The notes below the pieces were generated by a model, which did not search any database, was not told the origin of the DNA, and saw only the letters and a program-made list of their open reading frames with translations. The position numbers were made by a program, and so were the translations under genes. A stretch of DNA of 64,000 bases from QZLE01 sp033852075 (GTDB lineage: Bacteria; Pseudomonadota; Gammaproteobacteria; QZLD01): the NCBI GenBank assembly GCA_033852075.1, contig JAWSVC010000005.1, positions 24,111 to 88,110 on the forward strand, read 5' to 3'. The first letter of the stretch is position 1. Each line of letters starts with the position of its first letter. Below, piece after piece: positions 1 to 8,272 of this stretch.

Positions 1-143
1 ATGTTAATTATTTATTAGATGCTATCGGTTGTGTAAACGAGGATGTTGTACAGCTCGGATTTGCTGATGCAAATTCAAGTTGTTTAATAACTGGCAGTGA
101 AGATCACAACAATAAATATGTTGTGATGCCAATGCGCTTGTAA
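1..143 (+). CDS. dnaN: DNA polymerase III beta sliding clamp, C-terminal end only
   Basis: The reading frame entering at base 3 stays open for 46 codons to the TAA at 141-143. It ends in VVMPMRL, the characteristic last residues of proteobacterial beta clamps, and contains the preceding NKY segment expected there. The clamp encircles DNA and tethers the replicative polymerase. The rest of the gene lies outside the window. The following gene is recF, which is the normal order next to the origin, and this supports the call made from a short fragment. Confidence 0.88.
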   Translation, partial: VNYLLDAIGCVNEDVVQLGFADANSSCLITGSEDHNNKYVVMPMRL

Positions 144-218
144 CAACAATCTGAATTATACCCAGTCATATCTTGAGGATATTTATGCTAAGTTTTATTT
201 TGTTTTAGGTTTTCACCT

Positions 219-1301
219 ATGTTTTTGCAAAGGCTTAGCATACAAAATTTTCGCGGTTTATCAGCTTCGCAAATAGAATTTTCTCCATCCTTAAATGTAT
301 TTTATGGCGATAACGGCGTTGGTAAAACATCTCTAATCGAAGCAATTTATTTCCTTTCTTGTTGTAAGTCATTTAGAACCAATTCAATAGATAATCTTAC
401 TTGTTATAATCAAGATTGGTTTTTTATTGATGTTGTCGCATCGAAACACCAAACGGGGTTGCAACACTCAATTAATGTACGTAGAGTAAAAAAACAAAAC
501 CGAGTTACTGTTGATGATACAATTATTCGTAAAGCATCAATATTGTCCCAATTGTTACCAACCCTTGTTGTTTGTTCAGAACGTCAACGCCTTTTCTTAG
601 CCTCCCCTCAAACCAGAAGAAATTTTTTGGATTGGGGATTGTTTCACGTGAAACCAAATTCTATTAATTTGTTCTCAAAATATGAACGTGTTTTAAGACA
701 AAGAAATTCTGCGATAAAACAAGGGCAATCTTCAGATCTTATAAAAACCTGGGATCAAGAATTGATTGGGATGGGGGAGCAAATTACACAACTAAGGCTG
801 TGGTTTATTAAAGAGCTGTCAAAGATTTTAAATAGGCGGTATTCTTCATCGTTTGGTGATAATCAATTTGTTATTAATTATGATGCTGGATATGGAAAGT
901 ATGGTAATCTATCTGATGCAATAAATGGTGGTTTTGAGCAAGACTGTCGTTATGGTTATACAAGATACGGACCTCATCGATCCGAATTTAATGTTGTATA
1001 TAATGACAGGAATGTTAAGGATGATTTTTCCAAAGGACAGATAAAACTTCTCGTGTATTTTATGGTTCTATCTCAAGCTGTTTTAATTGAGAGAGAGAAA
1101 GATATAAAGCCATGGTTATTGTTTGATGATTTTTCTTCAGACCTCTCGGTAGATAGTGTTGATATGGTGTTTTCATCGATTATCAAATCAGGGTGCCAAG
1201 TGTTTTTAACGTCTGCGATGGAATTCACAAGATATGTAAAAAACGATCCTAATGTTTGTTTGTTCCACGTGGAACACGGAAATATTAAAAAGATGATATA
1301 A
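219..1301 (+). CDS. recF: DNA replication and repair protein RecF
   Basis: A 360-residue SMC-like ATPase that binds gapped DNA and helps load RecA with RecO and RecR. Seen directly: N-terminal QNFRGL, Walker A GDNGVGKTS at residues 30-38, an ABC signature-like FSKGQIKLLV and the Walker B stretch PWLLFDDFSSDL near the C-terminus. The length is normal for the family. It sits 75 bp after dnaN and 27 bp before gyrB. The ATG at 219 puts the QNFRG motif at the usual distance from the N-terminus, although no strong ribosome site precedes it. Two parS-like sites lie within the coding sequence. Confidence 0.96.
   Translation: MFLQRLSIQNFRGLSASQIEFSPSLNVFYGDNGVGKTSLIEAIYFLSCCKSFRTNSIDNLTCYNQDWFFIDVVASKHQTGLQHSINVRRVKKQNRVTVDDTIIRKASILSQLLPTLVVCSERQRLFLASPQTRRNFLDWGLFHVKPNSINLFSKYERVLRQRNSAIKQGQSSDLIKTWDQELIGMGEQITQLRLWFIKELSKILNRRYSSSFGDNQFVINYDAGYGKYGNLSDAINGGFEQDCRYGYTRYGPHRSEFNVVYNDRNVKDDFSKGQIKLLVYFMVLSQAVLIEREKDIKPWLLFDDFSSDLSVDSVDMVFSSIIKSGCQVFLTSAMEFTRYVKNDPNVCLFHVEHGNIKKMI
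640..655. promoter_or_regulatory. parS: parS-like ParB-binding site 1, inside recF
   Basis: TGTTTCACGTGAAACC matches the widely conserved chromosomal parS consensus TGTTNCACGTGAAACA at all but the last base. It is a near-perfect inverted repeat centred on CACGTG. It lies in recF, encoding part of LFHVKP. Chromosomal parS sites cluster near the origin and nucleate ParB for chromosome segregation, so the position also fits. parA and parB are not in the window. Confidence 0.8.
1261..1276. promoter_or_regulatory. parS: parS-like ParB-binding site 2, inside recF
   Basis: TGTTCCACGTGGAACA is a perfect 16-bp palindrome. It equals the GTTCCACGTGGAAC core of the parS form known in Pseudomonas. It is 621 bp downstream of the first site, near the 3' end of recF (encoding LFHVEH). 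Two such sites in one gene beside dnaN and gyrB make chance unlikely. Confidence 0.82.
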
Positions 1302-1328
1302 TTCACAAAATTTTTTAAGGAAAGATAA

Positions 1329-3746
1329 ATGTCACAAGAATACGATTCCTCGAATATTAAAGTATTAAAAGGCCTGGATGCTGTTAGAAAAAGACCTGGT
1401 ATGTATATTGGCGATACTGATGATGGTTCTGGTTTGCATCATATGGTTTTTGAGGTTGTTGATAACTCTATTGATGAGGCGTTAGCTGGACACTGTTCAG
1501 AGATAAAAGTTACCGTTCATACAGGAGGAATTGTTTCGATTGCTGATAATGGACGTGGAATACCTGTGGATATGCATGAGGAAGAAGGGCGGTCTGCTGC
1601 AGAAGTGATTTTGACGGTTCTTCATGCGGGTGGAAAATTTGATGATAATTCCTATAAGGTTTCTGGTGGGTTGCATGGGGTTGGTGTCTCTGTTGTAAAT
1701 GCGCTATCCAAGTATCTGCGTTTGACTATTCGAAGAGCCGGTAAAATATATCAGCAGGAATATAAGCATGGTGAACCGCAAGCTCCTTTAAAAGAAATTG
1801 GTGTATCTGAAACAACCGGTACAGAAATAACCTTTAAACCAAGCCCTGATACATTTAAAGTCACTGAGTTTTCATATGACATATTGTCTAAAAGATTACG
1901 TGAATTATCTTTCCTGAACTCCGGGGTAAGGATTCACCTTGTAGATGAAAGAGATGATCGAGAAGATATTTTTGAATATGTTGGCGGGATAAAATCGTTT
2001 GTCGAACATCTAAATACAAAGAAAACACCTTTGCATAAAACTGTATTTTATTGCAATACCGAGATAGAAGAGGAGGGGGTTGGTGTTGAAGTGGCAATGC
2101 AGTGGAATGATTCTTATCAAGAAAGTGTTTATTGCTTTACAAATAATATTCCACAAAGGGATGGTGGATCTCATCTAGCCGGTTTTAGAGGAGCTTTAAC
2201 AAGAACTCTTAAAAATTACATGGAGCAAAATGCAACAGGGAAAAAGGATAAGGTTGCAACATCTGGGGATGATGCTCGTGAGGGGTTAACAGCGGTTCTT
2301 TCGGTTAAAGTTCCTGATCCAAAGTTTTCTTCGCAAACCAAAGATAAGTTGGTTTCTTCTGAAGTAAAGGGGATTGTTGAGTCCGTTGTTGCTGAAAAGC
2401 TAAGTGAGTTTTTATTGGAAAACCCTTCAGAGGCAAAAGAAATTGTTTCTAAAATAATAGAGGCTGCTAGAGCTCGCGATGCTGCTCGTAAAGCAAGAGA
2501 AATGACTCGAAGAAAAGGTGCGTTAGATATTGCAGGTTTGCCTGGAAAGCTTGCGGATTGCCAAGAAAAAGATCCCGCTCTTTGCGAATTGTATCTAGTG
2601 GAGGGTGACTCTGCAGGTGGTTCTGCAAAACAAGGAAGAGATAGAAAATTTCAAGCTATCTTACCTTTGAAAGGAAAGATTTTGAATGTTGAAAAGGCCC
2701 GTTTTGATAAAATGTTGTCTTCAGCAGAGGTTGGTACTTTGATCACAGCTTTGGGTTGTGGGATTGGTAAAGATGAATTTAATCTTGAAAAGCTTAGATA
2801 TCATCGCATCATTATCATGACAGATGCTGATGTTGATGGTGCGCATATTCGAACCCTACTACTTACTTTTTTCTATAGGCAGATGCCAGAATTAGTCGAA
2901 AATGGACATATCTATATTGCTCAACCACCTCTTTATAAGGTTAAAAAAGGTAAGCAAGAAACTTATGTTAAGGATGATGGGGAGCTTATGGAACATCTGC
3001 TTCAGTTGGCCATTTCATCAGCTGAATTACATGTAAGTGAAGATGCGCCGGCTATGAGTGGAGAGGCTCTTGAGGTATTGGTAAGAAAATACCTTTCAGT
3101 TGATGCATCAATTGAAAGATTGAGTAAAAAATATGATGCTCATGTATTGACTGAAATGATGCACTTGGATCAACTGAAAAGTGAAAATATTGTAGATTCT
3201 AATGTTGTTGAAAAGTGGTTGGATCAGTTAATGGTTGGGGTAAATAAGAATCTACCGACAGGAACTTCTTATGAGGCTATTCTTGATACTGAAGTTGAAG
3301 CATTTGATTTTGAGATAAGAATAACTAAAAAGACGCATGGTATTGTTGGTGAGATATGTATTCATCCGGAGTTTTTCTCATCCTCAGAATACATAAGCAT
3401 TTGTCAGCTTGGAAAGTCAATTGATGGTTTGCTTGAGGAAGGTGCTTGGATTCAAAGAGGGGAAAAACAAGAGCCTGTAACTAAGTTTAAGCAGGTGGTT
3501 GATTGGTTAATGGTTGATGCGAAGAAGGGACAACAGATTCAGCGCTATAAAGGTTTGGGTGAAATGAATCCTGATCAGCTTTGGGAGACAACCATGGATG
3601 TTAATAATCGTGTTCTGCTTCAAGTGAAAATTGAAGACCTTGTTTCGTCGGATGATATCTTTACTACCCTGATGGGAGATCAGGTGGAACCTAGAAGAGA
3701 GTTTATTGAAAAGAACGCTCTTTATGTATCAAACTTGGATGTTTAG
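1329..3746 (+). CDS. gyrB: DNA gyrase subunit B
   Basis: The 805-residue ATPase subunit of DNA gyrase, which introduces negative supercoils together with GyrA. Visible motifs are the GHKL ATP-binding parts VVDNSIDEALAGH, DNGRGIP and GGLHGVGVSVVNALS, then the Toprim motif YLVEGDSAGGSAKQGRDR, the metal-binding MTDADVDGAHIRTLLL and the C-terminal RYKGLGEMNPDQLWETTM. The length is full for a gammaproteobacterial GyrB, including the inserted region in the C-terminal half. The start at 1329 follows a clear AAGGAAAG ribosome site. It is last in the dnaN-recF-gyrB group and is followed by a strong hairpin terminator. Confidence 0.98.
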   Translation: MSQEYDSSNIKVLKGLDAVRKRPGMYIGDTDDGSGLHHMVFEVVDNSIDEALAGHCSEIKVTVHTGGIVSIADNGRGIPVDMHEEEGRSAAEVILTVLHAGGKFDDNSYKVSGGLHGVGVSVVNALSKYLRLTIRRAGKIYQQEYKHGEPQAPLKEIGVSETTGTEITFKPSPDTFKVTEFSYDILSKRLRELSFLNSGVRIHLVDERDDREDIFEYVGGIKSFVEHLNTKKTPLHKTVFYCNTEIEEEGVGVEVAMQWNDSYQESVYCFTNNIPQRDGGSHLAGFRGALTRTLKNYMEQNATGKKDKVATSGDDAREGLTAVLSVKVPDPKFSSQTKDKLVSSEVKGIVESVVAEKLSEFLLENPSEAKEIVSKIIEAARARDAARKAREMTRRKGALDIAGLPGKLADCQEKDPALCELYLVEGDSAGGSAKQGRDRKFQAILPLKGKILNVEKARFDKMLSSAEVGTLITALGCGIGKDEFNLEKLRYHRIIIMTDADVDGAHIRTLLLTFFYRQMPELVENGHIYIAQPPLYKVKKGKQETYVKDDGELMEHLLQLAISSAELHVSEDAPAMSGEALEVLVRKYLSVDASIERLSKKYDAHVLTEMMHLDQLKSENIVDSNVVEKWLDQLMVGVNKNLPTGTSYEAILDTEVEAFDFEIRITKKTHGIVGEICIHPEFFSSSEYISICQLGKSIDGLLEEGAWIQRGEKQEPVTKFKQVVDWLMVDAKKGQQIQRYKGLGEMNPDQLWETTMDVNNRVLLQVKIEDLVSSDDIFTTLMGDQVEPRREFIEKNALYVSNLDV

Positions 3747-3780
3747 TAGTTATAAGAACAAAATCCTTAATTATTAAACC

Positions 3781-3819
3781 AAACAACCGCTTTTGTTTAA
3801 AACTTAAGCGGTTGTTTTG
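3781..3819 (+). terminator. Intrinsic terminator after gyrB
   Basis: The arms AAACAACCGCTT (3781-3792) and AAGCGGTTGTTT (3806-3817) are perfectly complementary across a 13-base loop and end in a short T run. The A-rich left flank means it could also serve the convergent gene to the right. Confidence 0.85.
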
Positions 3820-3889
3820 CTATGCGAGATAAAAAACTCTAAAAAAGAAATAAATAGGTTAATTTTTATACATATTTATAAGTAAGAGC

Positions 3890-4522
3890 TTATTGTTGCC
3901 TGTTTTCATCATCCCATTTTTTGGCTTCGATAAATAAGGTTTTTTTATCTTGATGGTGTTTTTTGGTTTTAGTTATTTCTTGCCGCTTTTCACTGATGAT
4001 ATTTTTCTGCTCCATAATCCCGTTATCTAACTTTTCAATTTCTTGATAAAATTTATGCGGAACGTGAGAGCTGCTTTTTTCTACAACAAGAACCCTGTCA
4101 ATAATGTCCTTTCTGCTTTTGGTCATTGATTTGATTCTATCTTCAGAAAGAGATATGGCTAAATCAAGAGCATCTAACCGTACCTTATAGGCGTTATCAA
4201 GAAAATGGACGTCGGAGTAAAGTTTTAATATCTCTTTATATGAAGCAATGCGGGATTTTTGTTGTTTTTCCTTAGAGCGCTCTTTTTTGATTTTACGATT
4301 GCGTTCTGCAATCTCTTCTTTAGTAAGAGCGCGACCTTGTTCATCAACAACATCTCCTTGATCAGAAAGCTCCTTTCTTCCCTGTTTTACAGCTTCAGCA
4401 GGTACTTGATCGCTGTAGCGAACTTTACCGTCTTTATCTATCCATTTATAAAGTTTTCCTGCAATTGCATTGGGTGATGCTAAAAAAATAGCAGCAGGAA
4501 TAAGCAAGGTAAATTTTTTCAT
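3890..4522 (-). CDS. Exported DUF4124-domain protein with coiled-coil C-terminus
   Basis: A 210-residue protein of unknown function. Residues 1-21 form a typical signal peptide (MKKFTLLIPAAIFLASPNAIA). Immediately after it comes the DUF4124 signature KLYKWIDKDGKVRYSDQVP, a short beta-rich module common in gammaproteobacterial envelope proteins. The remainder is rich in Lys, Glu and Gln and looks like a long alpha-helical or coiled-coil region. It is convergent with gyrB and divergent from argS, so it is a single-gene unit. The molecular role of DUF4124 is not established, so only location and fold class are inferred. Confidence 0.8.
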   Translation of the reverse strand: MKKFTLLIPAAIFLASPNAIAGKLYKWIDKDGKVRYSDQVPAEAVKQGRKELSDQGDVVDEQGRALTKEEIAERNRKIKKERSKEKQQKSRIASYKEILKLYSDVHFLDNAYKVRLDALDLAISLSEDRIKSMTKSRKDIIDRVLVVEKSSSHVPHKFYQEIEKLDNGIMEQKNIISEKRQEITKTKKHHQDKKTLFIEAKKWDDENRQQ

Positions 4523-4680
4523 GTGAGATCCTATATCTATTACCTTAATTTTACATAAAAAAACAAAAGGTAAAAGGTAGATTTAAAGAATAATTAATAG
4601 AAAAATGCACAAAATCAAAAAAATGGTTGAAACTGAATGAGATAACCGGATAATTTTCATTTTTATCAACGGCAAGAATT

Positions 4681-6435
4681 ATGAAAAAGTATATTGCAGA
4701 AAAAATTAGACAGGCCCTTAACTCATTACAACAAGAAGGTATTATCGCTGGAGAAGTTAGTGATATAACTGTTGATCGAACACGAGATAAGGCTCATGGT
4801 GATTTTGCCAGCAATATAGCTCTTAAGATATCAAAAGCAGCAGGTAAGAACCCAAGGGAACTGGCTCAGATTATAATTGATACAATTGGGGATGATTCTA
4901 AAATTAAAAAAACTGAGATTGCTGGCCCTGGTTTTATCAATTTTTTTATCAATGAAGATGAGAAGTTTGCTGTTATAAATGAGATTTTAGAAAAAAATGA
5001 AAACTATGGCAAAACAGATTTTGGAGCAGGTAAAAAAGTCCAGATAGAATTTGTTTCTGCGAATCCTACAGGACCTTTGCATGTTGGGCATGGTCGCGGA
5101 GCCGCTTACGGAGCATCCGTTGCTGATCTGTTGGAATACGTTGGATATGATGTATATCGAGAATATTATGTAAATGATGCCGGAAGGCAGATGGATATTC
5201 TGGCTGCCAGTGTTTGGTTAAGATACCTTCAGCAATTAGGGGTAGATTTTCCTTTTCCTGTGAATGGATATAAAGGGGATTATGTTTATGATATTGCAAA
5301 GAGTCTAATCGAGAAACATGGTGATCAATTTAAGGTGGATCTTAATACTTTAAGTGAAGGTTTACCAAAAGATGAAACCGATGGCGGAGATAAAGAAAAG
5401 TATATAGATGCGATTATAGTAAAGGCAAAATCTATTCTAACAGATAATTATAGAGTAGTGTTTGATGAAGGATTAAATCAAATTTTGTTCGACATTGAAG
5501 ATGATCTGAAAGAGTTTGGTGTTATTTATCAAAATTGGTTTTCCGAGAGATCACTTACAGAAGATGGAACTGTTGAAAGAGCTTTGAATAAACTTCAAAA
5601 TGAGGGATATATCTACGAGAAAGATGGTGCTTTTTGGTTTAAATCCAGTGCTTTTGGCGATGAAAAGGATAGGGCGGTAAAACGCAGTAATGGTGAATAT
5701 ACCTATTTTGCATCAGATATTGCCTATCATGTTAATAAAGTGGAAAGAGGGTTTGATCAAATTATTGATGTCTGGGGAGCTGATCATCACGGGTATATAC
5801 CCCGAGTACAAGCTGCAATGACTGCATCCGGGGTTGATGCAGAAAAGTTAAAAGTTTTGTTGGTACAATTTGCGATCCTTTATCGTGGTGGCGAAAAGGC
5901 GCAGATGTCTACTAGGTCAGGTGAATTTATTACCTTAAGAGAGTTGCGTGATGAGGTTGGTACAGATGCTGCCAGATTCTTTTATGTGATGCGTAAATCA
6001 GAACAACACCTAGATTTTGATCTGGATCTAGCAAAATCGGAATCATCTGATAACCCTGTATACTATATTCAATATGCGCATGCTCGTGTATGTAGTGTAA
6101 TGCGGCAATTAGATGAAAAGGGGTTAATTTTTGATCAAGATATGGGGGCTGAAAACCTAGAGTTGCTGACAGAAGAGCAGGAACAAAAAATAATAAAGAC
6201 TCTAGCCAGATATCCAGAAATGATACTAATGGCTGCTAAAAACCAAGAACCTCACCAGATATGTCACTATCTTCGTGAATTAGCTAATGATTTACATACT
6301 TATTATAATGCTCATGTGTTTATTGTGGATGAAGAAAAATTGCGCAATGCGCGACTAATTCTAATTAATGCTGTCAAACAAGTATTAAATAATGGTCTAA
6401 AATTATTATCTGTCTCAGCTCCAGATGAGATGTAA
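4681..6435 (+). CDS. argS: Arginyl-tRNA synthetase
   Basis: A 584-residue class Ia aminoacyl-tRNA synthetase that charges tRNA-Arg in the cytosol. The N-terminal Add-1-type domain with DFASNIALK precedes ANPTGPLHVGHGRG, whose HVGH at residues 134-137 is the HIGH motif. The KMSKS counterpart is QMSTRSGE, a variant common in ArgS. The anticodon-binding alpha-helical domain closes the protein with the usual YYNAHVFIVDEE. A SPOR-domain gene follows after 48 bp, as is common downstream of gammaproteobacterial argS. A tRNA-Arg gene also lies in this window. Confidence 0.97.
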   Translation: MKKYIAEKIRQALNSLQQEGIIAGEVSDITVDRTRDKAHGDFASNIALKISKAAGKNPRELAQIIIDTIGDDSKIKKTEIAGPGFINFFINEDEKFAVINEILEKNENYGKTDFGAGKKVQIEFVSANPTGPLHVGHGRGAAYGASVADLLEYVGYDVYREYYVNDAGRQMDILAASVWLRYLQQLGVDFPFPVNGYKGDYVYDIAKSLIEKHGDQFKVDLNTLSEGLPKDETDGGDKEKYIDAIIVKAKSILTDNYRVVFDEGLNQILFDIEDDLKEFGVIYQNWFSERSLTEDGTVERALNKLQNEGYIYEKDGAFWFKSSAFGDEKDRAVKRSNGEYTYFASDIAYHVNKVERGFDQIIDVWGADHHGYIPRVQAAMTASGVDAEKLKVLLVQFAILYRGGEKAQMSTRSGEFITLRELRDEVGTDAARFFYVMRKSEQHLDFDLDLAKSESSDNPVYYIQYAHARVCSVMRQLDEKGLIFDQDMGAENLELLTEEQEQKIIKTLARYPEMILMAAKNQEPHQICHYLRELANDLHTYYNAHVFIVDEEKLRNARLILINAVKQVLNNGLKLLSVSAPDEM

Positions 6436-6483
6436 CCATTATTTGTTTGATTAAAAAAATATAAACAACAAGAGGGTGTTTAG

Positions 6484-7098
6484 TTGTTAGCAAAGGATTT
6501 AAAAAACTCCGGAAGGAAGCCGGAGAAGAAACCTGAAAAAAAATTTCCAGTAAAACTATTAATCTTGGCAATTCTATTGCTGGGCGGATTTATATATGGA
6601 TTATATTATCTTAGTCAAAAACCGGTGCCACCAACAAAAGTAAAAACGATCTCTGCTGCGGCTAAAACAACTAAACCAAAATCAGTATCAGAACAAAAAG
6701 AAAAACAAACAGCAACTAAGGATGATAATAATGAACGTCCTCGGTTTGAATTTTATACCATATTGCCAGAAATGGAGGTGGTAATTCCAGAGGAGGAACT
6801 GGTTGATGAAACCAAGGTTGATAAAACCACGAATATCAAACATGTGAGCAAAGAAAAGTTTGTTCAGGATAAGTTGTTGTTACAGGCAGGATCTTTTAAA
6901 AGCTATCCGGATGCGGATAAACTTAAAGCTAAATTGGCACTAATAGGTCTTGAAGCTAATATACAAAGCGTGCATATTGGAAAAGATAAATGGCATAGGG
7001 TTCGGATTGGACCGTTTAAAACGCTAACAGATATTAACGAAACCAGAGTTCGTTTGGCTGAAAACAATATTCAAACCATTATTATTAAGTATCAATAA
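6484..7098 (+). CDS. FtsN-like inner-membrane protein with C-terminal SPOR domain
   Basis: A 204-residue bitopic protein. A short Lys-rich cytoplasmic tail is followed by one membrane helix (about residues 25-46, LLILAILLLGGFIYGLYYLS), a Pro/Lys linker, and a C-terminal SPOR domain (about residues 128-204) beginning KLLLQAGSFKSYPDADKLKAKL and ending RVRIGPF...NIQTIIIKYQ. SPOR domains bind denuded glycan strands of septal peptidoglycan, so a division-site role like FtsN is likely. The start is TTG, supported by AGAGGGTG just upstream. The position after argS matches ftsN-like genes elsewhere. Confidence 0.85.
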   Translation: MLAKDLKNSGRKPEKKPEKKFPVKLLILAILLLGGFIYGLYYLSQKPVPPTKVKTISAAAKTTKPKSVSEQKEKQTATKDDNNERPRFEFYTILPEMEVVIPEEELVDETKVDKTTNIKHVSKEKFVQDKLLLQAGSFKSYPDADKLKAKLALIGLEANIQSVHIGKDKWHRVRIGPFKTLTDINETRVRLAENNIQTIIIKYQ

Positions 7099-7324
7099 AA
7101 AAGGAATTCAATTCAATACCTTAAAATGGTATTAAAAGTGAATATAATAGCTATCTTCGGCAAAAATGTAGTTAAATGCTACAAATAAGCAGATAAAAAT
7201 ATAATTTCTGGACATTAGGCTAAAACTAAAGCAAAATATGTTGCGTTGTTGCAAATATGCATGGACAAGGCAAATAGCCGCAATTTAAACGCTTAATCGC
7301 AGCAAATTTACGGAAGATAGTGTT

Positions 7325-7771
7325 ATGGATACAATATTGCTAATTAATGGCCCCAACCTTAATTTATTGGGTAAAAGAGAACCGGATATATACGGAAATA
7401 TCACTATCGATGATGTGGTTTCGGGATTACAAGAAATTGCCGAAGCAAGTGATGTGCAACTTAAAAGTTTTCAGTTTAATGCCGAGCATCTAATTGTCGA
7501 AGAGATTCAAAAAGCTTTTTTTGATGAAAATATTCGATTTATCATTATTAATCCAGCGGCATTTACTCACACAAGCGTAGCAATTCGAGATGCTATTTTG
7601 GCAAGTGGTAAGCCATTTATAGAATTACATATTTCAAATGTCTTTTCTCGGGAAGAGTTCAGGCACAAATCATTTTTTTCAGACATTGCCGAAGGGGTAA
7701 TATGTGGTCTAGGTGTTGATGGCTACAAATATGCTCTTCAAGCAGCGGTGTCAAAAATAAAAGAACATTAA
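7325..7771 (+). CDS. aroQ: 3-dehydroquinate dehydratase, type II
   Basis: A 148-residue enzyme that converts 3-dehydroquinate to 3-dehydroshikimate in the shikimate pathway. The N-terminal INGPNLNLLGKREPDIYG carries the flexible-lid catalytic region, with FNAEHLIVEEIQ, NPAAFTHTSVAIRDA and ELHISNVFSREEFRHKS following in the expected order. The length is typical of this dodecameric family. It is 14 bp upstream of accB, and aroQ-accB-accC is a common gammaproteobacterial operon. The 226-bp gap before it probably holds the operon promoter, which I could not pin down. Confidence 0.97.
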   Translation: MDTILLINGPNLNLLGKREPDIYGNITIDDVVSGLQEIAEASDVQLKSFQFNAEHLIVEEIQKAFFDENIRFIIINPAAFTHTSVAIRDAILASGKPFIELHISNVFSREEFRHKSFFSDIAEGVICGLGVDGYKYALQAAVSKIKEH

Positions 7772-7785
7772 AGGGTACGATAAGC

Positions 7786-8241
7786 ATGGATATTAGAAAG
7801 ATCAAAAAACTTATTGAGTTACTGGAAGAATCAGGCATTGCTGAGCTTGAAATTAAAGAGGGTGAAGAGTCTGTAAGACTGTGTAGATATTCATCTGTAG
7901 CCCCAGTTCCAGCACCTGCCAATATTGCAATTCCTCAAGTTCCTGCAGCACCGCAGCCAGTAGCCACTACTGCTTCAATTGAAGAAGCGGCAGATCCTGT
8001 AATTGCCGGGCATACCATTGATTCGCCAATGGTTGGTACATTTTATCGCTCACCATCACCTGGCGCACCAGCATTTGTTGAGATTGGTTCTCAGGTAAAT
8101 GTTGGAGATAATCTATGTATCATTGAAGCGATGAAAATGATGAATCAGATCGAGTCAGATAAGTCTGGTAAGGTTGTGGCTATATTGGTTGAAGATGGTC
8201 AACCGGTTGAGTTTGGGCAACAGCTATTCATTATTGAATAA
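7786..8241 (+). CDS. accB: Biotin carboxyl carrier protein of acetyl-CoA carboxylase
   Basis: A 151-residue BCCP. An N-terminal dimerising segment (MDIRKIKKLIELLEES) is joined by an Ala/Pro/Val linker to the biotinyl domain, which shows the protruding-thumb region SPMVGTFYRSPSPGAP and the biotinylation motif EAMKMMNQI with the acceptor Lys at residue 117. It carries biotin between AccC and the carboxyltransferase in the first step of fatty-acid synthesis. It lies between aroQ and accC. Confidence 0.97.
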   Translation: MDIRKIKKLIELLEESGIAELEIKEGEESVRLCRYSSVAPVPAPANIAIPQVPAAPQPVATTASIEEAADPVIAGHTIDSPMVGTFYRSPSPGAPAFVEIGSQVNVGDNLCIIEAMKMMNQIESDKSGKVVAILVEDGQPVEFGQQLFIIE

Positions 8242-8272
8242 TCTGAACACTAACGAATTCGCGGAGCAAATT

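Noticed and set aside
7140..7324. Region ahead of aroQ as another copy of the long-hairpin repeat or a small transposon
   Set aside because: CTATCTTC/GAAGATAG inverted ends and a TGCGTTG piece are present, but the middle does not align with the other copies and no target duplication is visible.
8174..8272. Upstream extension of accC by 33 codons
   Set aside because: It overlaps accB in another frame and does not resemble AccC; the ATG at 8273 has a ribosome site and the family N-terminus.
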